A stretch of 64,000 bases of DNA from CBDBZL01 sp965213545 (GTDB lineage: Bacteria > Pseudomonadota > Alphaproteobacteria > Sphingomonadales > Sphingomonadaceae): NCBI GenBank assembly GCA_965213545.1, contig CBDBZL010000002.1:62001-126000 (forward strand). The letters run 5' to 3'. The notes under the pieces are model-generated. The model saw only the letters and a program-made list of their open reading frames with translations, did not search any database and had not been told where the DNA came from. Of this stretch, positions 1 to 9,504 are shown piece by piece (positions within the stretch are counted from its first letter, which is position 1; the number at the start of each line of letters is the position of its first letter). The position numbers were made by a program, and so were the translations under genes.

Positions 1-755
1 CGCTCGTCCTGCTCGATCTCGGCGAGCGAACGGCAGGCAAGCGTGCTTACCTGCGCAGTGATGTCATTGGCTCGCAGGAAAGGCAGCAATTCACGCGTGG
101 AGATGGCAAAGAAGAACTCCGCATCCGCACCCACGCTGATCGCGCCGAAGGAATTCACCCCCACCACCCGCCCGCATTCGTCGAGCAGCGGCCCCCCGCT
201 CGATCCGCGCGCGATCGGCGCGGTATGCAGGAGCGTGTCGAATTCGCGGCTTGGTCTTCTGCCCGAAAGGAACCCCGTTGCCTTGACCGGTGGCTGGGCG
301 CGGAAGATATCCTCCTGACGCAGCCCCTGCGCGCGATCGACATTCTGCGGATATCCGACCGAAGTCACCACGCCTGCATCGGTGGCCGCGCTGCTGGCGA
401 TGGTAAGCGGCGCCAGACGCATGGTCGCGGTGGTGCGGATCAGCGCAAGGTCGTTGCGCTCGCTGGCGGCGATCAACCGGCCGAATACCGCCTCGCCTCC
501 GTCCGAAGGCACGATGCCCAGCGTGAGGGTGGGGTCACCGCGCGCATCGGCAACGACATGGTAATTGGTGACGATCGTCTCCGGCCCCACCGCAAAGCCG
601 GTGCCGTGCGAAAGCGGAATTATGCGCCCGTCCTCGCGGCTGATCACCACCACGCGCACCACGCCGCGCGCCGCAGCATCAATATCGGCGGGCTCGGCGG
701 TGGCAGGAGCGGGCAGCACCAGCGCGGCAAAGAGCAGGATGAGCGCGCGGATCAT
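1..755 (-). CDS. trypsin-like serine protease (S1 family), 3' end outside window
   Basis: About 251 residues are visible before the gene leaves the window at position 1. The N-terminus (residues 1-20) is a hydrophobic signal peptide ending in ATA, so the protein should be periplasmic. The catalytic triad is readable: His66 in TNYHVV, Asp102 in NDLALI and Ser186 in GSSGGPL, in the usual order and spacing of DegP/trypsin-like proteases. The visible part holds one protease domain; whether a PDZ or membrane domain follows cannot be seen. The ATG at 755 was chosen because the signal sequence begins there. The substrate is unknown. Confidence 0.85.
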   Translation of the reverse strand, partial: MIRALILLFAALVLPAPATAEPADIDAAARGVVRVVVISREDGRIIPLSHGTGFAVGPETIVTNYHVVADARGDPTLTLGIVPSDGGEAVFGRLIAASERNDLALIRTTATMRLAPLTIASSAATDAGVVTSVGYPQNVDRAQGLRQEDIFRAQPPVKATGFLSGRRPSREFDTLLHTAPIARGSSGGPLLDECGRVVGVNSFGAISVGADAEFFFAISTRELLPFLRANDITAQVSTLACRSLAEIEQDE

Positions 756-860
756 TGGCGCGCGCTGTCTATGGCGCGCAAGGTTTGATCGCAAGCGGCG
801 GGATGCAAAGGCGAAGCGTGCGGTGCTAGCAAGCCACACCCGCACCATGGAGCACCGACG

Positions 861-1031
861 ATGACTGCCACGATAGAAGGTCCCGGGCCTGCACCTGACT
901 CGCCAGTATTCGCAGCGGTTGCCGACGAGGCGCGGCTGGCGCTGCCGAGTACCGCCGACAAGGCGATCCGCCAGGCGTCGGACGATCCCCGGGTCGCCAC
1001 TCTTCAAGCCCAGAACGCGTCCGCAAGATGA
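861..1031 (+). CDS. small hypothetical protein overlapping ada
   Basis: A 56-residue frame whose TGA overlaps a possible ATG of ada at 1028 (ATGA overlap), the arrangement seen throughout this chromosome for coupled genes. The product is Ala/Asp-rich with no signal peptide, membrane segment or cysteine, and I recognise no family. No strong ribosome-binding site is visible. It could be a real small protein or a leader read before ada, or a chance frame. Confidence 0.35.
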   Translation: MTATIEGPGPAPDSPVFAAVADEARLALPSTADKAIRQASDDPRVATLQAQNASAR

Positions 1032-2104
1032 GACTTGGCAGCCGTGACATAAAACTGATGGCGAACCATTCCGAACATTCGGAACCGCCTGAAGCGGAGA
1101 CTGCCTGGGCGGCGGTGGAACGACGCGACCGCGCATTCGACGGGCGCTTTGTCACCGGCGTGCTGTCGACCGGCATCTATTGCCGCCCGTCCTGCGCGGC
1201 CCGGCATCCGGCGCGAACGAACGTGCGCTTCTTCGCCGACGGCGCCGCGGCACGCGTGGCGGGCCTGCGCGCCTGCCTGCGCTGCCGCCCGGACGAGGTG
1301 GCGCGCGACGAGGCCGCGGTGCTGATGGCGATCGATACCATCCGGCGCAGCGACGAAGTGCCTGCGCTTGCCGTGCTGGCATCGTTGACGGGATATTCAC
1401 CCACCCATCTCCAGCGCCTGTTCGCCCGGGCTACCGGCCTATCACCCGCCGCCTATGCCCGCGCGCTGCGCGAGGAGCGGGCACGCGTTGCGCTAACCGG
1501 GGCGGGATGCGTTACCGAGGCTATCTACGAAGCGGGTTACCACACGCCCTCGCGGTTCTACGATGAAACACGGGACAAGCTGGGGATGGACCCCGGCGAA
1601 TGGATGGCGGGGGGCAGGGGGCAGGTGATTCACTTCGCCGAGGTCGAGACGACGCTGGGACCGATGCTGACGGCAGCGACATCGCGCGGCGTATGCTGCC
1701 TTGCCTTCTGCGAAACGCGCGCCGACCTTGCCCGCCGCTCCCCGCGCGCTGAACTGATCGAGGCGGGCGAACGGTTCCGGGCGCTGTTCGACGAGGTGGT
1801 CGCGGCCGTCGAGCGACCGGGCACGGGGGGCGCGATCCCGCTCGATGTCCAGGGCACCGCTTTCCAGCAGCGCGTCTGGGCGCGGCTACGCGACATCCCG
1901 CCGGGCGAGACGATGAGCTATGGCGCACTCGCCGCGGCGCTCGGCAACCCCGGCGCAGCGCGCGCCGTGGGCACGGCGAACGGCGCCAACAACATCGCCG
2001 TGCTCATCCCCTGCCACCGCGTGATTGCCGCCGACGGCTCGCTCGGCGGCTACGCCTATGGCCTGGAGATCAAACGCGAATTGCTGCGGCGCGAGGGGAG
2101 ATAA
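1028..2104 (+). CDS. ada: bifunctional Ada: transcriptional activator / O6-methylguanine-DNA methyltransferase
   Basis: 358 residues with the full three-part Ada layout. The N-terminal zinc domain carries Cys52, Cys56, Cys83 and Cys86, where methyl groups from phosphotriesters are accepted. An AraC-type helix-turn-helix spans about residues 95-195. The C-terminal suicide methyltransferase has the PCHRV active site with Cys329. In the known family, methylation of the N-terminal cysteine turns the protein into an activator of its own gene and other alkylation-repair genes. The start is ambiguous between ATG 1028 and ATG 1058; the conserved domain begins after both. Confidence 0.93.
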   Translation: MRLGSRDIKLMANHSEHSEPPEAETAWAAVERRDRAFDGRFVTGVLSTGIYCRPSCAARHPARTNVRFFADGAAARVAGLRACLRCRPDEVARDEAAVLMAIDTIRRSDEVPALAVLASLTGYSPTHLQRLFARATGLSPAAYARALREERARVALTGAGCVTEAIYEAGYHTPSRFYDETRDKLGMDPGEWMAGGRGQVIHFAEVETTLGPMLTAATSRGVCCLAFCETRADLARRSPRAELIEAGERFRALFDEVVAAVERPGTGGAIPLDVQGTAFQQRVWARLRDIPPGETMSYGALAAALGNPGAARAVGTANGANNIAVLIPCHRVIAADGSLGGYAYGLEIKRELLRREGR

Positions 2105-2143
2105 TCCGCTGGCGAATGGCGAATTACGACCTATTCGAGCCGT

Positions 2144-2377
2144 TCAATCCTTGAGTGGCGTTGCGCCTACCGAGACGACATAGCGCCCAATCGATTTATC
2201 GCCTTTTGCAAGGGTAATCTCGGCGCCAAAAAACGGATTGCCTTCAGAAACCTCATCAGCGGCTATCGTGAGCGCGCTCTTTAGGGCCTTTTTCCAAGCT
2301 GCGCTCACGTCCTCTGCTTCCAGCTCCCCGGACTGCTCGAAATGCTCGTTGACGATATCAATACGGAAGCCTGCCAT
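2144..2377 (-). CDS. small DUF6894-like hypothetical protein
   Basis: 77 residues, acidic, without signal peptide or membrane segment. The pattern of an N-terminal beta strand, an Ala-rich helix (AAWKKALKSALTIAADEV) and a C-terminal strand ending in a conserved-looking VVSVGATP resembles the small DUF6894 proteins common in rhizobia and sphingomonads. This is family resemblance only; no function is known. It lies downstream of the photolyase gene on the same strand, 97 bases away. Confidence 0.65.
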   Translation of the reverse strand: MAGFRIDIVNEHFEQSGELEAEDVSAAWKKALKSALTIAADEVSEGNPFFGAEITLAKGDKSIGRYVVSVGATPLKD

Positions 2378-2474
2378 GTCAACCCCTAGCCAGCAGCGAG
2401 TTCGCTAACCATAACATTTCTTATTCCGTCGCTGCAAAAAGTGGCGTTCGCCTGCTACGCGAAAGCCGACCAAC

Positions 2475-4055
2475 TCAGTCCGAGGTCTCCACCCGCGCCC
2501 AGCCTGCCGCGGCCGGTTCGAGCCCGTCCAGAACCGCCTGGGCGCTGGCCAGATAATCGCGCTGTTTCTCCTCCCCCATACGGTCCCAGGTGGCGTAAAT
2601 GCGGCCGATCCGGTGGTTGTCCTCCAAGAGGTCGCGGTGGCGGTGCATGAAGTGCCAGTAGAGCGGATTGAACGGGCAGGCGCCTTCGCCGGTCTTCTTG
2701 TGCGGGGAATAAGCGCATTGGCCGCAATAATCGCTCATCTTGTTGATATAGTTGCCGCTTGCCGCATAGGGCTTGGTGGCAAGCTGGCCGCCATCGGCAT
2801 AAAGGATCATGGCCGAGACGTTGGGCAGCTCGACCCATTGATAGGCGTCGGCATAGACCACCAGATACCAGTCCTGCACATCACGCGGGTGACATCCGGC
2901 AATGAGCGCGAAATTGCCCAGCACCATCAGCCGCTGGATATGATGCGCATGCGCGTTGTCGCGTGTCGAACGCACGCAATCGGCCAGACAACGCATGTCG
3001 GTCTCGCCCGTCCAATAGAACTCGGGCAGCGGGCGGGTTGCGCCCAGCGTGTTGGCGCTCTCGAGCGCGGGCATCATGTACCAGTAGAACCCGCGGATAT
3101 ATTCGCGCCAGCCGATGATCTGGCGGATGAAACCCTCCACCGAATTGAGCGGCAGATCGCGCTCGCGAAAGGCACGTTCGGCGCGGCGGCATAGATCGAG
3201 CGGATCGAGCAGGCCCAGGTTGAGGCTGGTCGAGAGCAGTGAATGGAACAGGTCATCCTCACCAAAGACCATGGCATCCTGATAAGGACCGAACCTGCCC
3301 AGTCGCTCGGCGAAAAAGGCGTCGGCAGCCTCATTCGCCTGCGCCTGCGTCACGGGCCAGGCAAATCCCTCGAGCGAGCCGAAATGCCTCGCGAAACGCT
3401 TGCTCACCAGGGCAATTACGTCGCGGGTGATATCATCGGGCGGGAACTTTGGACGGCCGGGCGAGGCTAGGTCGGCAGATGGCGGTTTGCGGTTTTGCCG
3501 GTCGTAGTTCCACTGACCGCCAACGGGCTGGTCACCCTCCATCAGCAGCCTGGTCTTGCGGCGCATCTCGCGATAGAAATATTCCATCGTCAGATGATCG
3601 CGCCCCTCGGCCCAGTCGCGAAACTCGCCGATCGAGCAGATGAAACGGTCATCGGGATGGATGTGGACGGGGCAGGCAAGCTTGTCGGGCCATTCATCGA
3701 TCGCCCGCTGCACCCGCCATTCACCCGCTTCCATGACATGGATCTCATGCGGGTCATGCCGCTCGACAGCGCGGAACAATTCGCCGGTGAAGCTGCCCGA
3801 ATTGTCGGGATCGTCCAACTCAACATAATCCACCGTCCAGCCCTCGTCGCGCATTTCGGCGGCGAAATGGCGCATGGCAGAGAAGATCAACGCGGTCTTT
3901 TGCTTGTGGTGTTTGACGTAGGTGGCTTCGTCCCAAACCTCCATCATCAGGATGACGGTGTCTTCGCGCGTCCGATCGCGCAAGCTTGCAAGCGAGCGGC
4001 TCAGCTGATCTCCCAGGATGGGAACGAGAACCGGGCGCTTGTCTTGGTCGGCCAT
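2475..4055 (-). CDS. FeS-type bacterial cryptochrome/photolyase (PhrB-like, (6-4) photolyase clade)
   Basis: 526 residues, the usual length for the FeS-BCP group. The N-terminal Rossmann-like part (residues 8-140) begins with the LVPILGDQL signature of this clade rather than that of classical CPD photolyases. Four cysteines match the 4Fe-4S ligands known in Agrobacterium PhrB: Cys356, then Cys444, Cys447 and Cys460 in a CGQC...GACPF arrangement. Characterised members repair (6-4) photoproducts using FAD and light. The gene lies 55 bases after the dienelactone-hydrolase-like gene on the same strand. Confidence 0.9.
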   Translation of the reverse strand: MADQDKRPVLVPILGDQLSRSLASLRDRTREDTVILMMEVWDEATYVKHHKQKTALIFSAMRHFAAEMRDEGWTVDYVELDDPDNSGSFTGELFRAVERHDPHEIHVMEAGEWRVQRAIDEWPDKLACPVHIHPDDRFICSIGEFRDWAEGRDHLTMEYFYREMRRKTRLLMEGDQPVGGQWNYDRQNRKPPSADLASPGRPKFPPDDITRDVIALVSKRFARHFGSLEGFAWPVTQAQANEAADAFFAERLGRFGPYQDAMVFGEDDLFHSLLSTSLNLGLLDPLDLCRRAERAFRERDLPLNSVEGFIRQIIGWREYIRGFYWYMMPALESANTLGATRPLPEFYWTGETDMRCLADCVRSTRDNAHAHHIQRLMVLGNFALIAGCHPRDVQDWYLVVYADAYQWVELPNVSAMILYADGGQLATKPYAASGNYINKMSDYCGQCAYSPHKKTGEGACPFNPLYWHFMHRHRDLLEDNHRIGRIYATWDRMGEEKQRDYLASAQAVLDGLEPAAAGWARVETSD

Positions 4056-4110
4056 TTCAATGGGTCATTTGGGGAACAGCGGAGCAGTTACCGCGCCATC
4101 CGCACGCGAG

Positions 4111-4809
4111 TCAGGACCGCTCGAGGATCTCGTCGAACAGGTTCAGCATGGCCGCCCAGCTCTGGCGATCGGCGCTGGCGTCATAGCCCAGCGCATCTAC
4201 TGCGGGCGGCTCGGGATTGGTAAACCCGTGCTTGACCCGCGAATAGGAATGGAAATGCCAGTCCGCCTGCGCCCGGTCCATCTCCTGCCAGAAAGCCATC
4301 ACCTGATCGCGCGGCACCATGGGATCGGCGTCGCCATGACACACCAGAAGCCGGGCGCGGATCGACCCTTGCGCGGCGGGTTCGGGCGTATCGAGCAGAC
4401 CATGGAAGCTCACCGCGGCGAACAGGTCGGCGCCTGTGCGCGCCAGTTCCAGCGCCGCCTTGCCACCCAGGCAATAGCCGATCGCCGCCACCGGTAGCCC
4501 CGATGCATCGGGCTGCGCGACCAGCGCATCAAGCGCCGCCTTGAGGCGTGAGCGGAACACCGCATTGTCCTTGGTGAGCCGTTCCATGTAACCGCCCGCC
4601 GCCTCGAAGCTGCCCGGAGTCTCGCCATAGAAATCGGCGACCATGACCAGGTATCCCTCGTCCGCCAGCCGCCGCGCCTTGTCCAGGACCGGGTCAGTGG
4701 CGTTCATGAAAGAGGGGAACATCAGCACGGCTGCGCGCGCGGTCTGCGACGGGCGGAACAGCTTGCCGGTCAGCGACGTGCCGGCATCTTCATAGGCGAT
4801 GTCATTCAT
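4111..4809 (-). CDS. dienelactone hydrolase family protein
   Basis: 232 residues, an alpha/beta hydrolase of the DLH type. The nucleophile is Cys113 in GYCLGG, with Asp161 (HGDADPMV) and His194 (VKHGF) completing the triad. The start at 4809 was chosen because it gives an 8-base overlap (ATGAATGA) with the cysK stop, and the residues upstream look like read-through of cysK in another frame. No genes for aromatic ring cleavage lie nearby, so a true dienelactone substrate is doubtful; many family members are general esterases of unknown substrate. Confidence 0.85.
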   Translation of the reverse strand: MNDIAYEDAGTSLTGKLFRPSQTARAAVLMFPSFMNATDPVLDKARRLADEGYLVMVADFYGETPGSFEAAGGYMERLTKDNAVFRSRLKAALDALVAQPDASGLPVAAIGYCLGGKAALELARTGADLFAAVSFHGLLDTPEPAAQGSIRARLLVCHGDADPMVPRDQVMAFWQEMDRAQADWHFHSYSRVKHGFTNPEPPAVDALGYDASADRQSWAAMLNLFDEILERS

Positions 4810-5722
4810 TGGGCAGGAAATCCGGAACCGAGAGATAGCGTTCCCCGGTATCGTAATTGAAACCCAGCACGCAAGTGCTTGGCGCCAGCTCGGCAAGCTT
4901 GCCGTCGATCGCCGCCAGCGTGGCGCCCGAGCTTATGCCCACCAGCATGCCTTCCTCGCGCGCGGCACGGCGGGCCATCTCCTTCGCCTTGGCTGCATCC
5001 ACCTTGATCGCGCCGTCGATATCCTTGGTGTGCAGGTTGCCCGGAATGAAACCAGCGCCAATCCCCTGGATGGGATGCGGGCCGGGGGAGCCACCCGAGA
5101 TGACCGGCGAGAGTTCGGGCTCGACCGCATAGGCCTTCATCTGCGGCCAGTGCTGCTTGAGCACTTGCGCGCAAGCGGTGATATGACCGCCGGTGCCCAC
5201 CCCGGTAATCAACATGGCGGGAGGATTGTCGCTGAAATCGCTCAGTATCTCCTGCGCCGTGGTTCTTGTGTGAACCTCGATATTGGCCGGGTTGTCGAAC
5301 TGCTGCGGCATCCAGGCATTCTCGGTCTCGTCCAGCAACTCGGCAGCGCGAGCCAGCGCGCCATTCATTCCGCCCTCCTTGGGCGTCAGGTCGAAGCTGG
5401 CGCCATAGGCCAGCATCAACCGCCGACGCTCGAGCGACATTGATTCGGGCATCACCAGGATCAGTTTGTAGCCCTTGACCGCAGCCACCATCGCCAGGCC
5501 GATCCCGGTATTGCCGCTGGTGGGTTCGATGATCGTGCCGCCGGGTTTCAGCTCGCCCGAAGCCTCGGCCGCCTCCACCATGGCCAGCGCTATCCGGTCC
5601 TTGATCGAGCCGCCCGGGTTGGACCGCTCGCTCTTCACCCACACCTCATGATCGGGGAACATGTTGGCAAGGCGGATGTGCGGCGTGTTGCCGATCGTCT
5701 CCAGAATGCTGGCGGCCTTCAT
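4802..5722 (-). CDS. cysK: cysteine synthase A (O-acetylserine sulfhydrylase)
   Basis: 306 residues, fold-type II PLP enzyme that makes cysteine from O-acetylserine and sulfide. Visible signatures are the PLP lysine Lys41 in PGGSIKDR, the substrate-binding TSGNTG loop and the phosphate-binding GVGTGG loop. The ATG at 5722 overlaps the stop of the upstream transporter gene (ATGA), and an AAGGAG ribosome-binding site precedes it. It is the middle gene of a transporter-cysK-hydrolase operon. Confidence 0.93.
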   Translation of the reverse strand: MKAASILETIGNTPHIRLANMFPDHEVWVKSERSNPGGSIKDRIALAMVEAAEASGELKPGGTIIEPTSGNTGIGLAMVAAVKGYKLILVMPESMSLERRRLMLAYGASFDLTPKEGGMNGALARAAELLDETENAWMPQQFDNPANIEVHTRTTAQEILSDFSDNPPAMLITGVGTGGHITACAQVLKQHWPQMKAYAVEPELSPVISGGSPGPHPIQGIGAGFIPGNLHTKDIDGAIKVDAAKAKEMARRAAREEGMLVGISSGATLAAIDGKLAELAPSTCVLGFNYDTGERYLSVPDFLPNE

Positions 5723-7092
5723 ACGGGCATCTCCTTTTTGGGATCGTCGTCGGGCAGGTACTTGGAGGTAAAGGTCTTTGCCCGGCGCAGTTCCGGAAAC
5801 AGCCATGCCCATGTCACGGTGACCACTATGGCACCCGCCCCGCCGAACACAACCGCGCCCACCGCGCCCAGCACGGCGGCGACCAGTCCCGACTGCAATT
5901 CGCCAAGCTCGTTAGAGGCGGAGATGGCGAGCCCGGAGATGGCAGAGACCCGTCCGCGCTTGTCATCAGGTGTGTTGAGCTGGATCAGCGATGACCGGAT
6001 GAACACGGAAACCATGTCCGCCGCGCCAAGCAGGGCGAGCAGGGCCATGCTGAGCCAGAACACCTGTGACAAGGCGAAGGCGATGGTAAAGGCACCGAAG
6101 ATGATCACCGACCACAACATCTTGACCCCGACATTCTCCTCGAAGGGTCGCACACTGAGGTAGGCGGCAACGACAGCCGCGCCGGCGGCGGGGGCCGCGC
6201 GCATGAAGCCCAGGCCTTCGGGACCGACCATCAGGATGTCGCGGGCGAAGACGGGCAGCATCGCGGTGGCGCTGCCGAGCAGCACGGCGAACAGATCGAG
6301 CGTGATGCAGCCCAGCAAGAAACGCTCGCGGCGCACGAACACAAAGCCGTCGGCGATCTGGCGAAAACGGTTGCGATGGGCCTCGTCCTGCTTGGCTTTG
6401 ACCGGCCGTATGGTCGATATGAGCGTGCCCGAGACCACCAGCAGTCCGGCCGAGAGAAAATAGGGGAGAGAATTGGAGCCGGCGAACAGCAGCCCGCCCA
6501 CCGCGGGGCCGGTGACCGAGCCGATCTGCCAGGCGATCGAGGACAACGCGATCGCGCGGGGCAGCAGGCGGGTGGGTACGATATTGGGCGCAATCGCCGC
6601 CAGCGCCGGACCATTGAACACCCGTGCTGAGCCATGCATGGCGGCAAGGCCGAACAAAAGCGGCAGCGTCAGCGCGTCGTTATAGGTCGCCAGACCGATG
6701 CTCAGCGCAATGACCGCGTCGATAGCATTGGCGAACAGGACCACGCGGCGCCGGTCGAACAGATCGGCGGCGAGCCCGGCGACCGGAGTAAGAAGCGAGA
6801 TCGGGATGAATTGCGCCAGGCCCAGCAGGCCCAGCATCAACGAGGCGGTGGGAATATCCATTCCGTAATCGGCCCGCGCGACATCATAGGTCTGGTAGCC
6901 GATCAGCACCACCATCGAGAGGGTGGAGGACACCGCCAGATAGCGCGCGAGCCAGAAGCGGCGGTAGTCCGATATCTGGAGGGGAGAGCGCGGCTGCGGC
7001 CCGGCGGGCGCGGGGTGCATCGCGGGGGAGGGGCCGGTCACGCCGCGAGCCATGACACCGCCCCCGGCCAAAGCCAAGGTGCTTGGCGCCAT
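5719..7092 (-). CDS. MFS transporter (MFS_3/EntS-like)
   Basis: Up to 457 residues with about 12 hydrophobic segments in two halves, and the loop 2-3 signature GLAADLFDRRRVV typical of major facilitator proteins. Overall it resembles the EntS/MFS_3 exporter group. The first 40 or so residues are Pro/Gly-rich, so translation may start at a later ATG (7053 or 7020) instead of 7092. The substrate is not predictable; coupling to cysK could suggest a sulfur or amino-acid metabolite, but that is inference. Confidence 0.85.
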   Translation of the reverse strand: MAPSTLALAGGGVMARGVTGPSPAMHPAPAGPQPRSPLQISDYRRFWLARYLAVSSTLSMVVLIGYQTYDVARADYGMDIPTASLMLGLLGLAQFIPISLLTPVAGLAADLFDRRRVVLFANAIDAVIALSIGLATYNDALTLPLLFGLAAMHGSARVFNGPALAAIAPNIVPTRLLPRAIALSSIAWQIGSVTGPAVGGLLFAGSNSLPYFLSAGLLVVSGTLISTIRPVKAKQDEAHRNRFRQIADGFVFVRRERFLLGCITLDLFAVLLGSATAMLPVFARDILMVGPEGLGFMRAAPAAGAAVVAAYLSVRPFEENVGVKMLWSVIIFGAFTIAFALSQVFWLSMALLALLGAADMVSVFIRSSLIQLNTPDDKRGRVSAISGLAISASNELGELQSGLVAAVLGAVGAVVFGGAGAIVVTVTWAWLFPELRRAKTFTSKYLPDDDPKKEMPV

Positions 7093-7237
7093 CGGGCTTT
7101 CGGGGAGGGCGCGCAGAGGGGGGGCGACAATGGCTTTGCCCTCGTGGCGGCCGCCCCGGGGCTTGCGAAGGCGATCTTTACCAAATCGTCAGACTTTGCC
7201 CGTAGAGCCTGATCGCGATCGGGGTGGATATGAAGTC

Positions 7238-7576
7238 ATGAGCGCAGGAGCACGTCTTTCCGTCACCGAACTGCGCCATTCGGTGCGCAATCCGCTCGAG
7301 CATCGCATGATGGCCGAGCAGAAACAGCGCGGCGAAGTGCCGATCGATCTGGCGAATATCTCCTCATATGGTTTCATGATCGCAAATGCCGACGGGTTCA
7401 CGCGCGGCTGCCGTGTCGTGCTGCAACTACCAGTTGTCGGGCGGATCGAGGCACATTGCATCTGGACGAGCCGCAACCGCGCCGGCTTCCAGTTCGAACG
7501 CATTCTGCGCGCGGATGACTTCGAAGAGCTTCTGAGCAGGCTGCAACCCAATGCCGCATTGCGCCGCCGCGGCTAG
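7238..7576 (+). CDS. PilZ domain protein
   Basis: 112 residues consisting of a single PilZ-like domain. An Arg-containing N-terminal stretch (TELRHSVRNPLEHRM) is followed by a strand, then NISSYGFMI, matching the D/N-x-S-x-x-G half of the c-di-GMP-binding motif. The RxxxR half is imperfect, so binding is uncertain. The frame is open further upstream to 7052, but the similarity and ATG 7238 favour the short form. It is divergent from the MFS gene and convergent with tyrS. Confidence 0.7.
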   Translation: MSAGARLSVTELRHSVRNPLEHRMMAEQKQRGEVPIDLANISSYGFMIANADGFTRGCRVVLQLPVVGRIEAHCIWTSRNRAGFQFERILRADDFEELLSRLQPNAALRRRG

Positions 7577-7671
7577 CATGCGCAATTATTCTGGCGAGCG
7601 ATCGTAGCCTTATACCACGCGCACGCGCGCAAATGCCGATTGCGCTCCTACAACATTTCCAGCGAAGCCGA

Positions 7672-8904
7672 TTATCCGGCGCGCAAGATCGCGTGTCGCT
7701 TGCGGCCCAGGCTCAGCCGCCGTTCTTCGCCCGGAGATAGTTCCACTAGATAGCCGGGATCGCGCGGCGCCTCATCGTCGATCCGCACCGCACCCTCGGC
7801 GATCTTGCGCTTGGCTTCGGCATTGGAGGAGGCAAAGCCGACCGCATGGCAAACCGCCCCCAACCGCATCCCGCCGGGCGGCACCTCCAGCACCGGCAAT
7901 TGCTCGCCCACGCCGCCCCCGGCGAAGGTTTCGGCAGCCGTACGCGAAGCCGCCTTAGCCGCCTTTCCGCCGCGCACCAATCTGGTTACCTCGTTCGCCA
8001 GCGTCTCCTTGGCCGCGTTGATCTCGCGTCCGGCGAGCGTTTCCAACCGGGATATCTCGTCCAGCTCGATATCGGTGAACAGGCGCAGGAACCGGCCCAC
8101 ATCACGGTCATCCACATTGCGCCAATATTGCCAGAAATCATAATCAGGAAGCTGGTCCTCGTTGAGCCAGACCGCGCCGCTCGCGGTCTTGCCCATCTTG
8201 GCCCCATCCGCGCGGGTGATGAGCGGGGTGGTCAGGCCGAACAGCTGTGCACCATCCATCCGCCGCCCCAGCTCCACCCCGCTGACGATATTGCCCCACT
8301 GGTCCGAACCGCCCATCTGCAGCCGCACGTCGAGAGTTTGCGCCAGGTGGCGGAAATCATAGGCCTGAAGGATCATGTAATTGAATTCCAGGAAGCTCAT
8401 CGGCTGTTCGCGTTCGAGTCTCAGCCGCACCGAATCGAAGGTAAGCATCCGGTTGACGGTGAAATGGCTGCCCACCTCCTGAAGCAATTCAATATAGCCA
8501 AGCGCACGCAGCCAGTCATGATTGTCCACCATCACCGCCTCGCCCGGTCCGTCGCCGAATTGCAAGAGACGCTCGAACACCCGGCGGATCGAGCCGATGT
8601 TGCGCGCGATCGTGGCATCATCGAGCATGCGGCGGCTTTCGTCGCGCCCGGACGGGTCGCCGATCCGCGTGGTGCCGCCGCCCATCAGCACCACCGGCCG
8701 GTGCCCGGCTTGCTGAAGGCGGCGCAGCATCATGATCTGCACCAGGCTACCCACATGCAGCGAGGGAGCGGTGGCATCGAACCCGATATATCCCGAGATC
8801 GGCCGCTCGGCGGCGAGCGAGTCGAGCGCGGCCACATCGGTCGCCTGGTGAATATAGCCGCGCTCCTCGAGCAGGCGCAGAAGGCTCGATCGGTGCTGGC
8901 TCAT
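7672..8904 (-). CDS. tyrS: tyrosyl-tRNA synthetase
   Basis: 410 residues, class I aminoacyl-tRNA synthetase charging tRNA-Tyr. The HIGH-like motif is in TAPSLHVGSL and the KMSKS-like motif reads KMGKT. The C-terminus ends in an S4-type RNA-binding domain (residues about 345-408, with VGFASSNAEAKRKIAEG). The start at 8904 is set by the conserved N-terminus; the open frame continues about 90 codons further without similarity to the family. Confidence 0.95.
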   Translation of the reverse strand: MSQHRSSLLRLLEERGYIHQATDVAALDSLAAERPISGYIGFDATAPSLHVGSLVQIMMLRRLQQAGHRPVVLMGGGTTRIGDPSGRDESRRMLDDATIARNIGSIRRVFERLLQFGDGPGEAVMVDNHDWLRALGYIELLQEVGSHFTVNRMLTFDSVRLRLEREQPMSFLEFNYMILQAYDFRHLAQTLDVRLQMGGSDQWGNIVSGVELGRRMDGAQLFGLTTPLITRADGAKMGKTASGAVWLNEDQLPDYDFWQYWRNVDDRDVGRFLRLFTDIELDEISRLETLAGREINAAKETLANEVTRLVRGGKAAKAASRTAAETFAGGGVGEQLPVLEVPPGGMRLGAVCHAVGFASSNAEAKRKIAEGAVRIDDEAPRDPGYLVELSPGEERRLSLGRKRHAILRAG

Positions 8905-8955
8905 CGCTTGGTTCCCATGGGCCACGCCGGGTAGCATCGCGCCAGGCCGTTGCAA

Positions 8956-9504
8956 ATGGATCCGCCCCCCCTGCCGCTCGTGCCGCATCCCGCGCATCCT
9001 GCGCTTCGCGTCCGGTCGATCCGCGCGCGGGTTCGTCATGTGCCGGGCGGCTGGCTTGAACTGCGCTGGCGGATAGAGGGTAGCGCCCGGCTCGTTGCGC
9101 CGCCCGCGGCGGGGCGTAACCGCGCCGATGACCTGTGGCGTCATACCTGTTTCGAACTGTTCTGCACGGGCGCGGGACAAGGGAGCTATGCCGAGTTCAA
9201 CTTCGCCCCGTCCGAATGCTGGGCGGCCTACGACTTTTCCTCCTACCGGCAGGGGATGAAGCCGCGCCCCGTCATGCGGCCACCCGTCATTGCCGCCCGG
9301 CGAGGCGGCGATGTGCTCATCCTGGACGTGGCGATGCGGGTTTGCGGTCTTCCCCCGCTGCCCTCACGCATCGGTCTTTGCGCGGTGATCGAGGAGGAGG
9401 GGGGCATCATGTCCTACTGGGCGCTCGCGCATGCCGGACCGAAGCCCGACTTCCACCATCCCGGTTGCTTTGCGGCCACACTTGCGCCACCCGAAGCCCC
9501 ATGA
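8956..9504 (+). CDS. DOMON-like domain protein
   Basis: 182 residues, predicted beta-rich and cytoplasmic (no signal peptide). The pattern with RWRIEG, DDLWRHTCFELF and YAEFNFAPSECWAAYDF is typical of the DOMON-like proteins found mainly in sphingomonads, whose function is unknown. Its TGA overlaps the ATG of the next gene (ATGA), so the two are probably co-translated. An in-frame TTG at 8950 is an alternative start. Confidence 0.75.
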   Translation: MDPPPLPLVPHPAHPALRVRSIRARVRHVPGGWLELRWRIEGSARLVAPPAAGRNRADDLWRHTCFELFCTGAGQGSYAEFNFAPSECWAAYDFSSYRQGMKPRPVMRPPVIAARRGGDVLILDVAMRVCGLPPLPSRIGLCAVIEEEGGIMSYWALAHAGPKPDFHHPGCFAATLAPPEAP

